Origin: Metellina segmentata
Taxonomy: Eukaryota > Arthropoda > Arachnida > Araneae > Tetragnathidae
Direction: 5' to 3'
Length of the DNA: 64,000 nt
Assembly (NCBI GenBank): GCA_947359465.1
Contig: CANAIC010000110.1
Location: forward strand, 62,001-126,000
Part shown: positions 38,899-49,400 of the stretch, piece by piece
Position numbering within the stretch: position 1 is the stretch's first letter
Layout: each line of letters begins with the position of its first letter
Notes under the pieces: generated by a model
The model's input: the letters and a program-made list of their open reading frames with translations, nothing else
Told to the model about the DNA's origin: nothing
Database searches by the model: none
Position numbers and translations under genes: made by a program

Positions 38899-39630
38899 AT
38901 GAATAATTTAGAGTATCGTCAACTGGTTCTGCATAGTCTTTCGAGAGGAGTCTATCCTGAACTGCAGGATTTCGTCGTGATGGACATTTACTACAAATCC
39001 ATTCCGGACAACATCACGTCAGACGTGGTTCGACACTACGATAAACACTATGAAACCCCCTCTGACCTGATGGTTCGCGAGATGAAACCGTTTCGTCTGA
39101 GCCATCTCGTTGATTCCACGTCTCACAGCTTTTTCCTCCACGAGTCAGACACATTAGACTCTCGACGGTTTCCGTTGGAATGTCGGCGCGTGAAACTGTC
39201 TCGATCGGTTGTAGACAACCACCTCGAACAGCACAGCGATACCTTCGAAGAAGAAATTTATCGTTTCATCTCCCTCCTCAATTTCGACGTTACTAAAATC
39301 GCACCACTCATGGGTATAGATTTCATGACTAGCACGCGGTTTCTTCCACAATATATACGCACCTGGGTGTACAAGTTTAAAACTAAAATGATTACGTCGG
39401 GAACAGCGGGTCGTTCCATCACGTCCCGATTCGGTCCACCGCGATCGCCTCAAATCATTCCCATTCGCGTGCTCCGAGGACATCTTTCACCTTGCACTTC
39501 GCAATCTATTCTACTTTCGCTTAACGACGATGCATCGCACATGATGCGTTACACGATGCATTACTCGGTTCAATGGCGTACTTTAATACCTCTCGCATAT
39601 AATCCTCTCGAGAATCCAATCATAGTTTAG
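38899..39630 (+). CDS. Hypothetical protein, 243 aa
   Basis: A soluble protein with no recognised family. Codon use is like the core genes. It overlaps the convergent 39627 gene by four bases (TAG shared with TTA). Confidence 0.75.
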   Translation: MNNLEYRQLVLHSLSRGVYPELQDFVVMDIYYKSIPDNITSDVVRHYDKHYETPSDLMVREMKPFRLSHLVDSTSHSFFLHESDTLDSRRFPLECRRVKLSRSVVDNHLEQHSDTFEEEIYRFISLLNFDVTKIAPLMGIDFMTSTRFLPQYIRTWVYKFKTKMITSGTAGRSITSRFGPPRSPQIIPIRVLRGHLSPCTSQSILLSLNDDASHMMRYTMHYSVQWRTLIPLAYNPLENPIIV

Positions 39631-39926
39631 GCTTTGACGGCGGCCTTTTTCTTCTTGGCGTACTTTACGCGGAACAAGTAGCGTGCATTTTCGCTAGAGT
39701 CTTTGGTAAAAGGTTTGTACTTGCGGTTCTTGGCGTAGTAGCGACACACTTTTCGAATGCCTTTGCAGATGGGCATTGGAAGATTAACGTCTTGCTTGTC
39801 GCATTCGTCACCGCCACGTTGGATGTACATCAGAGACTCGTCGTCGGAAGCCGATGATTCCGAGGACGCCTTTTTATACTTTCCCAAAAAAGCTCGAATT
39901 TTTAATCTTTTCTTATTAGATCTCAC
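39627..39926 (-). CDS. Small basic protein, 99 aa
   Basis: Very basic at both ends (SNKKRLKIR near the N-terminus, [11 protein letters not shown] at the C-terminus) with a serine/acidic patch between. Looks like a DNA-binding or histone-like virion core protein, but no fold was recognised. It overlaps the 39916 gene by 11 bases. Confidence 0.65.
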   Translation of the reverse strand: MRSNKKRLKIRAFLGKYKKASSESSASDDESLMYIQRGGDECDKQDVNLPMPICKGIRKVCRYYAKNRKYKPFTKDSSENARYLFRVKYAKKKKAAVKA

Positions 39927-40302
39927 CGGACTCGATGCTCGAGAACTGGACGAAGAACTTTCCCCAGAGTTTAAGGCATTGGGTCCCGCAATACGCCTGA
40001 CAATATCGACGAAGAGCTATGTTGGAGCTATTTTCCTGCATACTGATGACCTGTTTCCAATCGTCCACCGTTAGGTTATTGTACAATTTGATTTTGAAGT
40101 TTTTGAAATCTTCTGCAGTCCGAAAAAACCTTTTGAGTTTGGCCACTGGCACCATCGTATTGTTATCCACGCTATCCTCCATAATGTATCGAGGGTTGAA
40201 CCCCGGCATTTTTTCCCTTAGAAAACCTGTCATGTTACGGGCAATCATTCGGCTCACATACCTAACGGGAAGTTTGCGTGGTCTCGCGTTTCCTTGGGAC
40301 AT
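39916..40302 (-). CDS. Hypothetical basic protein, 128 aa
   Basis: Basic N-terminal third (RPRKLPVRY, then SRMIARN) and a mixed C-terminus with two cysteines. Minus-strand AATAAAG is one base before the start. No family was recognised. Confidence 0.65.
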   Translation of the reverse strand: MSQGNARPRKLPVRYVSRMIARNMTGFLREKMPGFNPRYIMEDSVDNNTMVPVAKLKRFFRTAEDFKNFKIKLYNNLTVDDWKQVISMQENSSNIALRRYCQAYCGTQCLKLWGKFFVQFSSIESGEI

Positions 40303-40303
40303 G

Positions 40304-40310
40304 CTTTATT
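40304..40310 (-). promoter_or_regulatory. AATAAAG start-proximal element
   Basis: One base before the ATG at 40302 (complement); overlaps the end of the upstream gene. Confidence 0.4.
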
Positions 40311-40944
40311 ATCGTCGATAGACTATCTGCCCGTAGAAATACAGTTTGAAAAAGGTAGAGTCTCGGACGTGGAGGTGCGTGTCGTAATGAGCGTGCTCGT
40401 ACTTGTCGTACGACTCCCAATGGGCCATCGCGTGCAAGGTAAAGACAAAGAGGAGTTGCCAAGTAGTCATATTTTGAAAATACTCTGCTGGAGAATGGCC
40501 GTGATCTTCAAAAGAAGAAAAGTTGATGGTACCCCGCGCTTGGTCGACGAGCATCTGATTCGACTTGGTCAAATTGTTGCAATAGAGACGATGAACCGTT
40601 CGAAACGCGTAGACATTAAATAAAACGTAGACGGTCGTACGCTCGTCGAGAGGGTTTTCGTCCATGTAGAGCTGAATAAATTCTTTCGGACCACCGGAAT
40701 CTCTGCTGTAATAAAAGACTAACTCGTATCGTTCCAAGTGTGGGATGGGATATTCGAAAATCCAATTGAGGATACCCACCCACCGTTCGAAGACAGAGTG
40801 AAAATTTCGAAGATCGCTCGTACCATATCCATCGACGACTTGATAGCAGGCCGTCCATGCGTCTCTCCATTTACTCACTTTGGATACGGAAGCAGGCACT
40901 CGAGGTGCTCTTCGTACCTCGTGACGATCGATTGGGCGTTCCAT
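40309..40944 (-). CDS. Hypothetical protein, 211 aa
   Basis: Mixed alpha/beta, rich in aromatic and histidine residues (AHWESYDKYEHAHYDTH near the end). No family was recognised. It is divergent to PIF-3 with 38 bases between starts. Confidence 0.75.
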   Translation of the reverse strand: MERPIDRHEVRRAPRVPASVSKVSKWRDAWTACYQVVDGYGTSDLRNFHSVFERWVGILNWIFEYPIPHLERYELVFYYSRDSGGPKEFIQLYMDENPLDERTTVYVLFNVYAFRTVHRLYCNNLTKSNQMLVDQARGTINFSSFEDHGHSPAEYFQNMTTWQLLFVFTLHAMAHWESYDKYEHAHYDTHLHVRDSTFFKLYFYGQIVYRR

Positions 40945-40982
40945 TTGAACTGTCCTTGTTTTAAGAGGAAAAAGAAAAGAAT

Positions 40983-41514
40983 ATGTGGTCTGCTTGGTTT
41001 ATGTTCTTTTTATTGTGGATCGGATACACTTGGACGTTGTCGAGTCGAGACGCATCGCCTTTTTTATCACACCTCGACGTCTATGCGCCTACCATTCGTC
41101 AGCAATGTGCGTCGAGAAAAGTAGAGTGCATTGACGACTGCAGCTTCTTGTGCATCGAACCATCGGCCCAATGCATAAGAGGAGTATGCTCGCCAGAATT
41201 GGAATCGATCAAATGTCGGACGGACAAAGGGGGACATAGAGTTATGGTAAACGATCCAGTTCCTCATTGGGAATGCTTGTGCACACACTCGACATTTTAC
41301 AACGGGCCCGATTGTGGGAGTTTGAATCGAGACGTGTGCGAACAGGGCTCCTTTCTGTATCAGGATCGAAACAATTTTACTTGTATTTGCCCTCCACCGT
41401 ACGAAAAGGTACATGTTAACGGGATACCCCACTGCTTGGAAAAGAGTCTAGCAAAGTTTTTTGAGTTGGAGTATGAGGAAGTGGGACACTTACAAGGACC
41501 GAGTAATCTACATC

Positions 41515-41519
<5 letters not shown>
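40983..41519 (+). CDS. pif-3: PIF-3-like per os infectivity factor
   Basis: 178 aa. An N-terminal membrane anchor (residues 2-20), then the PIF-3 cysteine spacing: CIDDCSFLC, C-x3-GVC, a WECLC segment, GPDC, C-x13-FTCICPPPY and a final C. PIF-3 belongs to the stable core of the oral entry complex. The TAA is built by the A-run that follows. Confidence 0.8.

Positions 41520-41560
<41 letters not shown>
41519..41560. repeat. A-run without T-run (23)
   Basis: About 42 A between PIF-3 and the first copy of the duplicated gene; it runs directly into the ATG. Confidence 0.95.
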
Positions 41561-41562
<2 letters not shown>

Positions 41563-42057
41563 TATATGAGTATGTATAAAAACCGTCCTGCTCGTTCCGT
41601 AGGAATCATTCTTGCCATGATGATGAATATTGATTATACTGTTTCCGTTGAATGGATGTGGCATTTGGACACGTTTAAACCCATGGAGTTGGTGTTTGTG
41701 TCCACTTACGACTTGTCCACCGTCTATGTGGTGCGACCGAATATGGACTGTTTAACCTTTACGTACCAGGACGTCATAAAGAACTTGACGTTGGCTCACC
41801 ACCCTTTCGAAGAGGGAGTGAGCAGCAACAATGGGCACGTGTTTTACGCGCCGCCCGAGGACCTCCTGGAGGATTACGTGCCAAACGCGTTTTACGAAAC
41901 GCACTTGAAATGCCAGGATGGATGGGATTCCGTCATTGGAACGGACGACTGGGCCACCTACATGTACTTGGAACCCTTGTTTGGTTCCAAGATGATGTAC
42001 TTGGGATCGACTGCCAGTGCCGAATTGAGAGCAATGACAGAAGCGAAGGTGTTGCAT

Positions 42058-42063
<6 letters not shown>
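41560..42063 (+). CDS. Hypothetical protein, duplicated gene copy 1
   Basis: 167 aa (alternative start at 41572). Nearly identical to the next gene; both contain DLSTVYVVRPNMDC and a GTDDWATYMYLE segment. No family was recognised. Compared with copy 2, the last four residues are lost: the reading frame ends in TAA where the A-run joins. Confidence 0.75.
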
Positions 42064-42135
<72 letters not shown>

Positions 42136-42628
42136 AGTATGTATAAAAACCGTCCTGCTCGTTCCGTAGGAATCATTCTTGCCATGATGATGAATATTGA
42201 TTATACCGTTTCCGTTGAATGGATGTGGTATTTGGACACGTTTAAACCCATGGAGTTGGTGTTTGTGTCCACTTACGACTTGTCCACCGTCTATGTGGTG
42301 CGACCGAATATGGACTGTTTAACTTTTACGTACCAGGACGTCATAAAGAACTTGACGTTGGCTCACCACCCTTTCGAAGAGGGAGTGAGCAGCAACAATG
42401 GGCACGTGTTTTACGCGCCGCCCGAGGACCTCCTGGAGGATTACGTGCCAAACGCGTTTTACGAAACGCACTTGAAATGCCAGGATGGATGGGATTCCGT
42501 CATTGGAACGGACGACTGGGCCACCTACATGTACTTGGAACCCTTGTTTGGTTCCAAGATGATGTACTTGGGATCGACTGCCAGTGCCGAATTGAGAGCA
42601 ATGACAGAAGCGAAGGTGTTGCATTATT
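41568..42628 (+). repeat. Direct tandem duplication, 494-bp unit
   Basis: 41568-42061 and 42135-42628 differ at only a few bases. Each copy starts at GAGTATG and is bounded by homopolymer runs. Confidence 0.95.
42062..42134. repeat. A-run/T-run palindrome 24
   Basis: Joins the two duplicated units; the first bases provide the stop codon of copy 1. Confidence 0.95.
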
Positions 42629-42642
42629 CGAAACACGTTTGA
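42139..42642 (+). CDS. Hypothetical protein, duplicated gene copy 2
   Basis: 167 aa from ATG 42139, directly behind the T-run. Ends with a natural TGA after four residues (SKHV) that are absent from copy 1, so copy 2 looks like the ancestral form. The recent duplication suggests dosage or assembly effects. Confidence 0.75.
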   Translation: MYKNRPARSVGIILAMMMNIDYTVSVEWMWYLDTFKPMELVFVSTYDLSTVYVVRPNMDCLTFTYQDVIKNLTLAHHPFEEGVSSNNGHVFYAPPEDLLEDYVPNAFYETHLKCQDGWDSVIGTDDWATYMYLEPLFGSKMMYLGSTASAELRAMTEAKVLHYSKHV

Positions 42643-42644
42643 TT

Positions 42645-42648
<4 letters not shown>

Positions 42649-42712
<64 letters not shown>
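42649..42712. repeat. A-run/T-run palindrome 25
   Basis: Between convergent 3' ends (42139 plus, 42747 minus). Confidence 0.95.
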
Positions 42713-42716
<4 letters not shown>

Positions 42717-42746
42717 GGTTAAATGAACAGAAAATCTCTTTTTTTT

Positions 42747-44198
42747 TCACGTACTTTGTCGTTGTCCTACTGGTGTGAGATTGTTCCTGAAAAAGACACC
42801 TATCAATATCATTCCAAAAACCAATCCCATTATGAGGTACCACATAGCCCACGTACTTTTTGAATGCGTAGTATTTGGCGGTATCTGGGGAGGTTTTAGA
42901 ATGTTTACTTGTATTCCGGGACGTTTCACACTCTGCACATTGCTTGGAGGGTTCACACTCGGCACATTGCTTGGAGGGTTCACACTCGGCACATTGCTTG
43001 GAGGGTTCACTTTCGGCACATTGCTGCTGGGAGGCATCACAGTATTTGGATCTCCTCTAAATATAGTTCTAGGGCGAGATTGACGTAGAGACTTGACATT
43101 TGTCAAAAAATCATATTCACCTTTACCGTGTATAGATCGCTTTAATTGATTTATTATATTAGACGATCCGACGTCTGGTTTCATGGTGTGACTCAAGTAA
43201 GGTTGATTTTTCACTCGTGGTATTATAACTACATTTGTATTGGTAATGGGATAACCTATGGGGAAAATGTCTTTTTCCAAGTCGTTGTCATGCATATCAA
43301 TCGTATATTCGTCACCGTTCTCGTCATGCGGATATATGACCGTTAAATCGTGTAATTTGGCATACCGTCTATTTAATATCTTCTCTCGAGTCTTTGGGTT
43401 ATCCCGTTCTCCGACAATCTCATATGGGTATACTTGATTTCCATTTTCGTCAATGGCGTATCGAGACAGTTTATGTCCATTCGTTTGTGTGACGGGATTT
43501 TGAGTGCTAGGATTCACCGGATAATACTCGATGCCGTCCGAGTCTTTTGGAAGAATGGCAAAACCATCTTTATCTATAGCATATTTTGGGATTCCGTCTT
43601 TTGTATAAGCAAGCTGACCATCTGATGGGTAAAATTCGCTTCCGTCTTTCGTCCTTGCGTAATATGTTTCAGCATTGACATCACGCCTCAAGTGAATATT
43701 TTGATCCTTGTCTCTCAAGTAATACTCGTTAAAATTAGAACTTTCCGTAGGATAATATGTTTTTAAATTTTCATCACGAGGGTAAATAACCAAACCATTT
43801 TTGTCCAGAATAAATTCCCCAGTCTTGACCTCTTTACCATTATGCTTGGGATAGAACATTACACCCAATTTAGTTTTAGCGTACACTGCTTTTTCGTTTC
43901 CGTAACCAGGACTGAATTCTTCTTTCCCCAATTCATCCTCGGGATAATATTCGTTTTGATACAGGTTTTTTGCATAAATTGGCTTACCAGAAACCTCTGT
44001 TAAAATGATTGGTATTCCATGGATATAGTAATATATCTCGTTACCGTCGTCGTCTTTTTCATACTTTGGTCTACCGTTGGCGTCTTTTGTATAAATTACG
44101 GCAGGTAACGATTTCATACGAATTGGGACCCTAACACCTTTGTAATTAGAGTAGACTTGATCATTCACCGCATCATAGAGGTAAAATTTGTTACTCAT
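42747..44198 (-). CDS. Tyrosine-rich repeat protein 1 with C-terminal TM
   Basis: 483 aa. The first ~320 residues are many ~18-22 residue units on the pattern GxEYYPxDxxG and YARxxDGxEFYP. A proline-rich part has three or four PPSNVPSVN units (42930-43020), and a TM helix closes the C-terminus (about 447-470). It shares blocks with 44191 and 53450. Probably a virion or surface protein. Confidence 0.85.
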   Translation of the reverse strand: MSNKFYLYDAVNDQVYSNYKGVRVPIRMKSLPAVIYTKDANGRPKYEKDDDGNEIYYYIHGIPIILTEVSGKPIYAKNLYQNEYYPEDELGKEEFSPGYGNEKAVYAKTKLGVMFYPKHNGKEVKTGEFILDKNGLVIYPRDENLKTYYPTESSNFNEYYLRDKDQNIHLRRDVNAETYYARTKDGSEFYPSDGQLAYTKDGIPKYAIDKDGFAILPKDSDGIEYYPVNPSTQNPVTQTNGHKLSRYAIDENGNQVYPYEIVGERDNPKTREKILNRRYAKLHDLTVIYPHDENGDEYTIDMHDNDLEKDIFPIGYPITNTNVVIIPRVKNQPYLSHTMKPDVGSSNIINQLKRSIHGKGEYDFLTNVKSLRQSRPRTIFRGDPNTVMPPSSNVPKVNPPSNVPSVNPPSNVPSVNPPSNVQSVKRPGIQVNILKPPQIPPNTTHSKSTWAMWYLIMGLVFGMILIGVFFRNNLTPVGQRQST

Positions 44199-45795
44199 CT
44201 TTATCTTTGTTCATTATCGGAAAATATGTTCTTGGATAAAATTCAGATTGATTGGCTTTCTTTGCGTAATATTCACTCTTTTCGCCGGCGATGTTTTTCA
44301 AAGCCGCCAATTCCACCTTCGAAATGGGATCTAACATGTAAAACTGATCACCGTTAGCTGTTATAGGATAAATTTGGTTACCAGAACCATCTTCGGCATA
44401 TTCGCAAACCCCGCTACTTTGCAAAAAGTACTCGTCCTGGTTCGATCTACGAGCATAGTAAACATTACCGTCTTTATCCAGTGGATAAAATTGTTTTCCA
44501 TTGATGGGATACGTCGGATAAATCTCATCCCTCGTGGTGGGATCGATTTTAAAATCGGGTCGTTTCGTTGTGAGGTTGAATGGAACAATCATTTTAGTTT
44601 TATCAATCTTTATATACATTGTTGGTTTATTTGGAGTTTCAATAGGATACTCGATAACTTCTTTATTCGGGCCGATGCGCCGAGCATAAGTTTCAACACC
44701 ATCTTTGTTTTTCAAATAATAATTGGACCCATTCGATGTGGCGTAAAATTCATCACCGTTGTTTAGTTTTGCATATTTGAATTGAAGGTAATATTCGTTT
44801 CCCTCTTTCTCGTAGTCAGTGTTTGTTCGGCGAGGTGGGCGTATTGACATTACGTTCGTCAAGTAATCAAAGCTATCGTTTGATGTCTCATCCCGAATCA
44901 AACGACTCGTAATGTTTTCTATTGAAACGTTATCTTGTAGATTCATACCCAGATACGGTTCACCCGCGACTCGAGGAATAATCACGAAACCTTCCTTGGA
45001 CACGGGATAACCAATGGGGAAAATATCTTCCTCCAAATCAGTATCGGGATTCATTTCGAGGGTAAACTCGTTACCGTTTTCATCGACCGGATATATAATT
45101 GATCGGTCATTCAAACTGGAATACTTTTTGTTTAATGGCACATTTCTAAAAGATTCCATCCCTTGATAATGTATCACCTGAGAAGGATACCTTTCGTTGT
45201 TATCTTTGTCATGAGCGTATCGATGTAGTTCTTTATTTTCTTTGTCTAAATAAATATCAGTATTCGAGATTTTATCAAATAAATAATATTCATTTCCATT
45301 GGAATCTTTTGGAAAGATGACTAAATCATTTCTGTCGTAAGCGTATTTTGGTATATTGTCCTTGTTATGAGCAAATGTACCTACTCCTGGATAAAATTCG
45401 TCTTTGTTGGCTTTACGAGCATACCATTCGGTACCTTCCTTATCGGAACCGATGTGAATTTGACCCGTTACTTTATCAGTCAAGTAATACTCGTCCCCCG
45501 AAGAACTATCTATGGGATAAATTGGTTTTCCTTCAACATCGAACGAATAGTGATTCAGATCTAGGACGTCCTTCTCTTCAGCTAGGTCCTCTACACTTTC
45601 AGGTTGGTCCCCTCTTATGGGTCTATCCATAAAATTGTCTTCTGCCTCACCCACTTCTTTTTCTGGTTTCTCTACGAGATTGCTACTAGTGGATCCAACC
45701 TCCGCAAGCCGACTAAACTTGACTGGAGGCTCTAGAGGCTTAGATTTTCGCTTTCTCGGATAGATTGGATTACGAGCGTTCACGTTGAAATTCAT
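44191..45795 (-). CDS. Tyrosine-rich repeat protein 2
   Basis: 534 aa. The same repeat family: units such as GNEYYLFDK, DEFYPGVG and YYARRSNQDEYF. A conserved middle block (PIYPVDENGNEFT, then DIFPIGYP and VIIPRV) is also in protein 1. The N-terminus is basic and acidic, without a TM. Its last eight bases overlap the start of 42747-44198. AATAAAG lies one base before the start. Confidence 0.85.
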   Translation of the reverse strand: MNFNVNARNPIYPRKRKSKPLEPPVKFSRLAEVGSTSSNLVEKPEKEVGEAEDNFMDRPIRGDQPESVEDLAEEKDVLDLNHYSFDVEGKPIYPIDSSSGDEYYLTDKVTGQIHIGSDKEGTEWYARKANKDEFYPGVGTFAHNKDNIPKYAYDRNDLVIFPKDSNGNEYYLFDKISNTDIYLDKENKELHRYAHDKDNNERYPSQVIHYQGMESFRNVPLNKKYSSLNDRSIIYPVDENGNEFTLEMNPDTDLEEDIFPIGYPVSKEGFVIIPRVAGEPYLGMNLQDNVSIENITSRLIRDETSNDSFDYLTNVMSIRPPRRTNTDYEKEGNEYYLQFKYAKLNNGDEFYATSNGSNYYLKNKDGVETYARRIGPNKEVIEYPIETPNKPTMYIKIDKTKMIVPFNLTTKRPDFKIDPTTRDEIYPTYPINGKQFYPLDKDGNVYYARRSNQDEYFLQSSGVCEYAEDGSGNQIYPITANGDQFYMLDPISKVELAALKNIAGEKSEYYAKKANQSEFYPRTYFPIMNKDKDE

Positions 45796-45796
45796 A

Positions 45797-45803
45797 CTTT
45801 ATT
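45797..45803 (-). promoter_or_regulatory. AATAAAG start-proximal element
   Basis: One base before the ATG at 45795 (complement). Confidence 0.45.
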
Positions 45804-45831
45804 ATATAAAGCTCACCGAGAAGAGTCTATT

Positions 45832-46005
45832 ATGACCTTCTTAATCATTTGGGGTTTTGTATTATTTTTATTTTGGAACCATCGAATCTACCGAGCGTAT
45901 GCGAAAATTACTTGGCAGACTTTGTACCACGACGTGGACCCTACCGAATGGCGCGAGTACATGATAGCTGAACAATTAAAGAAGAATTCAGGATGGATAC
46001 CATAA
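45832..46005 (+). CDS. Small membrane protein, 57 aa
   Basis: ATG 45832 to TAA 46005. An N-terminal hydrophobic helix (residues 2-14) followed by a basic-acidic tail. It overlaps the next gene by 13 bases. The size and form match small PIF-complex subunits such as PIF-7, but no sequence match can be claimed. Confidence 0.5.
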   Translation: MTFLIIWGFVLFLFWNHRIYRAYAKITWQTLYHDVDPTEWREYMIAEQLKKNSGWIP

Positions 46006-46235
46006 TCATTGGCACTTTGGGAGTAACTGCGATCTACACGACTAGCGTCCTTTCAATGTGCTTGATAGTGGTTCGACGTTGGTGGTTTTCGTTATTTTTA
46101 ATTTTGAACTTGGCCATCTTTACGTTATTGTTTATCGGATATCTTCGAAAATGGGTGATTTTGAGTTGGTTTGGAGAGACGTTCGACTTGTGCTATTGGT
46201 TTTGTCAAATGAGACAGTGGGTAAAACCCATATGA
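45993..46235 (+). CDS. Small multi-TM protein, 80 aa
   Basis: Two hydrophobic segments (about residues 2-27 and 31-50). Translationally close to the 57-aa gene before it. No family was recognised. Confidence 0.55.
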   Translation: MDTIIIGTLGVTAIYTTSVLSMCLIVVRRWWFSLFLILNLAIFTLLFIGYLRKWVILSWFGETFDLCYWFCQMRQWVKPI

Positions 46236-46236
46236 A

Positions 46237-46268
46237 GTCGATAAGTTACACGAAGTATTGGAATCTGG

Positions 46269-46364
<96 letters not shown>

Positions 46365-46422
46365 GTACATTTTCCATGGGAGCATCTTTGGCAGATTCCA
46401 ATACTTCGTGTAACCTATCAAC
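46237..46422. repeat. Imperfect inverted repeat, 31-bp arms, around palindrome 26
   Basis: 46237-46267 matches the complement of 46392-46422 with two mismatches. The core is an A-run (46272-46303), a C, then a T-run (to 46361). The right arm lies inside the coding part of the 1418-aa gene. Confidence 0.9.
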
Positions 46423-49400
46423 TTCACTGCGATCATCCATTGCCTGGTAAAATTCAGATTCTTCTCCATCGCTTCCATTCATTTCTTCGTTGTCATTCAT
46501 TTGTTTAAAATAAGAATCAATATGCTCTTTCGTCATTTCCATGCATTTCGTTAGAAAATTTTCCACTTCGGTGTCTGCGTCTGAAGAAAATTCTTCACGT
46601 TGCAATTCTAATGGTTTTTGTAAATCAAATTCTATATATTTAATTAACACTTCTATAACGACATTGGGTCGGTCTCTTTGTTTCATTTTTTTCAAGATAG
46701 CCAGTTTATCCATAAATGTTTGTAGTGTTTCATCAGTCATCGGCATGTCATTACGAAACTTTACAATCATTTCGAAATACTTTTCATAAAACACAAAAAA
46801 TAAGCATTTCAACCATTTTACTTGATAAAAATTGTTTGATTCTGGATCCGAAGTCAGTTGATTAGGATGTTGCAATGTCGCCTCGTGATTTCCTCTCCAA
46901 TAATCTTTGGAAATTTCCTCAGCATCTTTAATGATTGTCTTTGGTCGTTTCCGTTGTAATCGTTGTTCAATCGGTAATGCTTCATCTTCCTTCAAACGTT
47001 TTGATCGTGCATATGATTCTATTTTATGAACGTTTTCAAGTAAAGTTGGCCAAAAGTTGTGCTTTGGAATTTCCTTCATGACATCCATATTATAAAGCCA
47101 TTTTTTGTAAATCGTTTCCCAATCCTCTAGTTTGTTTTTGAGTTCATTGTACTTTTTCTCACATGTAGACCATGATGAGTTTGAATCAGTCAACTGCTTT
47201 TGGTAAGCATCTAGTTTCGTTTTCAAATCAGTCGCTTTAGCTGTGTTCTGTTTACTTTCCTCCATATGTGTTTGGCATTGTTGGAGAATTCTAGTTTCAT
47301 TTGCTTGGAGTCTTGTTATCTCTCCCTTCAGTTTTGCTATTTCGTCTTCAAGATCAAATTTGACTTTATTAAGTTCGGCGTAGTCTCTTTCACGGTTTTG
47401 CAAATCCACCTTGACTTCATCGAGCTGTTGCTTCCACGCTTCATAGCTCGATGAAGTCCCTAGTCGAGGCATTTTATTGACCTCTTCATATTTAGCCTGG
47501 AGCCTTTTGTATCTGTCGAAAAGCTTTTGGTATTTCTCTTTGCTTTTTGTTAGTTCACTCTCACGGTTGGTGAGTTGTTCTTTGCAGGTTGTGAGTTCTC
47601 CTCGGTCGGTTGCTAGTTCACTATGGTATTTTTTTAACTCTCCTTGACATTCACTGAGCTCTCCTTTGCATTTTTCGAGTTCGCTTTTCGATATATTGAG
47701 CTCTACTTGGCATGTTTCAAGCTCTACTTGGCATGTTTCAAGCTCCACTCGGCATGTTTCAAGATCTATTTTGGATTTATTAAGTTCTCCTTGGCATGTT
47801 TCGAGATTTTCTTGGCATGTTTCGAGATTATGTTTGGAGTTTATGAGACTTTTTCTGCGCATTGAATTTATTTTTTTACGTGATTCATTTATTTTTTTGG
47901 TGTTAGGTGCTTTGAAAATGTGAATTTGTTCTTTAGAATCTTCTTGGTGTTGTTCTAGATTTAGTTTGGTGTCGTTTTTCTCTTGGAGGATCTCAATCTC
48001 CTTCTTGTAGTTTGCGACCTGTTCTTGGCATGATATAAAATCTGCTTCGCACTTTTCATGAAAATCTATATTCAAAGCTTTGTGCTTTTCCAATTCAGCA
48101 TTCCATTTCAATTCACAGATTTCTATACTATTAACCAATTCAGTAATGGTTTGTTTGGATACATCCAAATCCTCTGATAAATTTAAATTCGACGCCTTAA
48201 GTGTCTTAATCTGACCTTTTAAATCATTTTCCAGGGTTTGATAATCCTTTTTTAGCTCATTGATTTCTGTTTTTGCCATCTTCAGATTCTCATCTTGCGT
48301 TTTCTTTTTTGACTTTAGCTCATTGATTTTTCTAAGGGATTTCTCCAACTCTTCATTTTGCGTCATGTTTTTTGCATTACATACCTCTATTTTTTCCAAT
48401 AATTCTGATTTCGACACCTCAAGTTCATCAATTTGCGATTTGAGTTCTTTTACAGAATTTTCCAGACGTTTATTTTCTTCACTATATGCTTTCAACGCTT
48501 TTACATTTCTTTTATACTCGGATACCATTTTAATAGGTACTTTGTGAAATGTTTTACAAGATCTAAATTTGTTAAATATATCTTTTGATTCATCAATATC
48601 GTCCTCCGGCATTGAAACAGTTGGTGAGGTAGGCCTCGAGTCATCTTTAAATGGACTCACTGACAAGGGGTTGTTTTCAAGCATCAACTGGTCTGGAAAT
48701 GAAAGTTTTCTTGTCTGCATGTCATCATATTTTTTTATATCTCGGTCCAATATAGAAAGAAAAAATTCAACCCATGTATGTTCATTTACTCGAACATTTG
48801 GATCACGATGGTTTATAAACATTATAAATTTATCACGTATGGCGCTAATCTCCTCTTTCTCATTGATAAATTGTTTCAGAAACGTATTAGGGTCGTCAGT
48901 GCTTTGTATATTACATACAAGTAAAAATCTTTTTATAAATTCCAAATACGTCTTGAAACCATTTTCATCGACCCCCATATATTCCATCTCTGTAGAAATG
49001 TAATTTAGAAAATGTTCATGATTAACATTCCTCGCGTTCCCCTCCAAACATGCCTTCACGGTATTTGCAAAATTATGAATGGATAAAGTAGCGGTGCATC
49101 CCACCGTCTTTTCGAGTTCCCCCAATTGTTCCTTAACTGATTGATCCAGATGCATGCATACCTCTTTCTCATTCGCTAGTTGTTTTTCCAAATCGGTAAT
49201 CTTGATATCCAACTGATAATTGCGAGAATTTAATTTTTCAATCTCCTCATTTGCATGATCAGTTTTAAGTCGTTCCAAAAAATCCGTAGCCTGATCCATC
49301 AATTCTGGATTTTTAGCTTCAAACTCTATAGTTCTCAGCGGTTCCTCCGATACTTGAAACTTTTCCTGCAACTCAGGCGTGGTTTGGTTACCTATAATTG

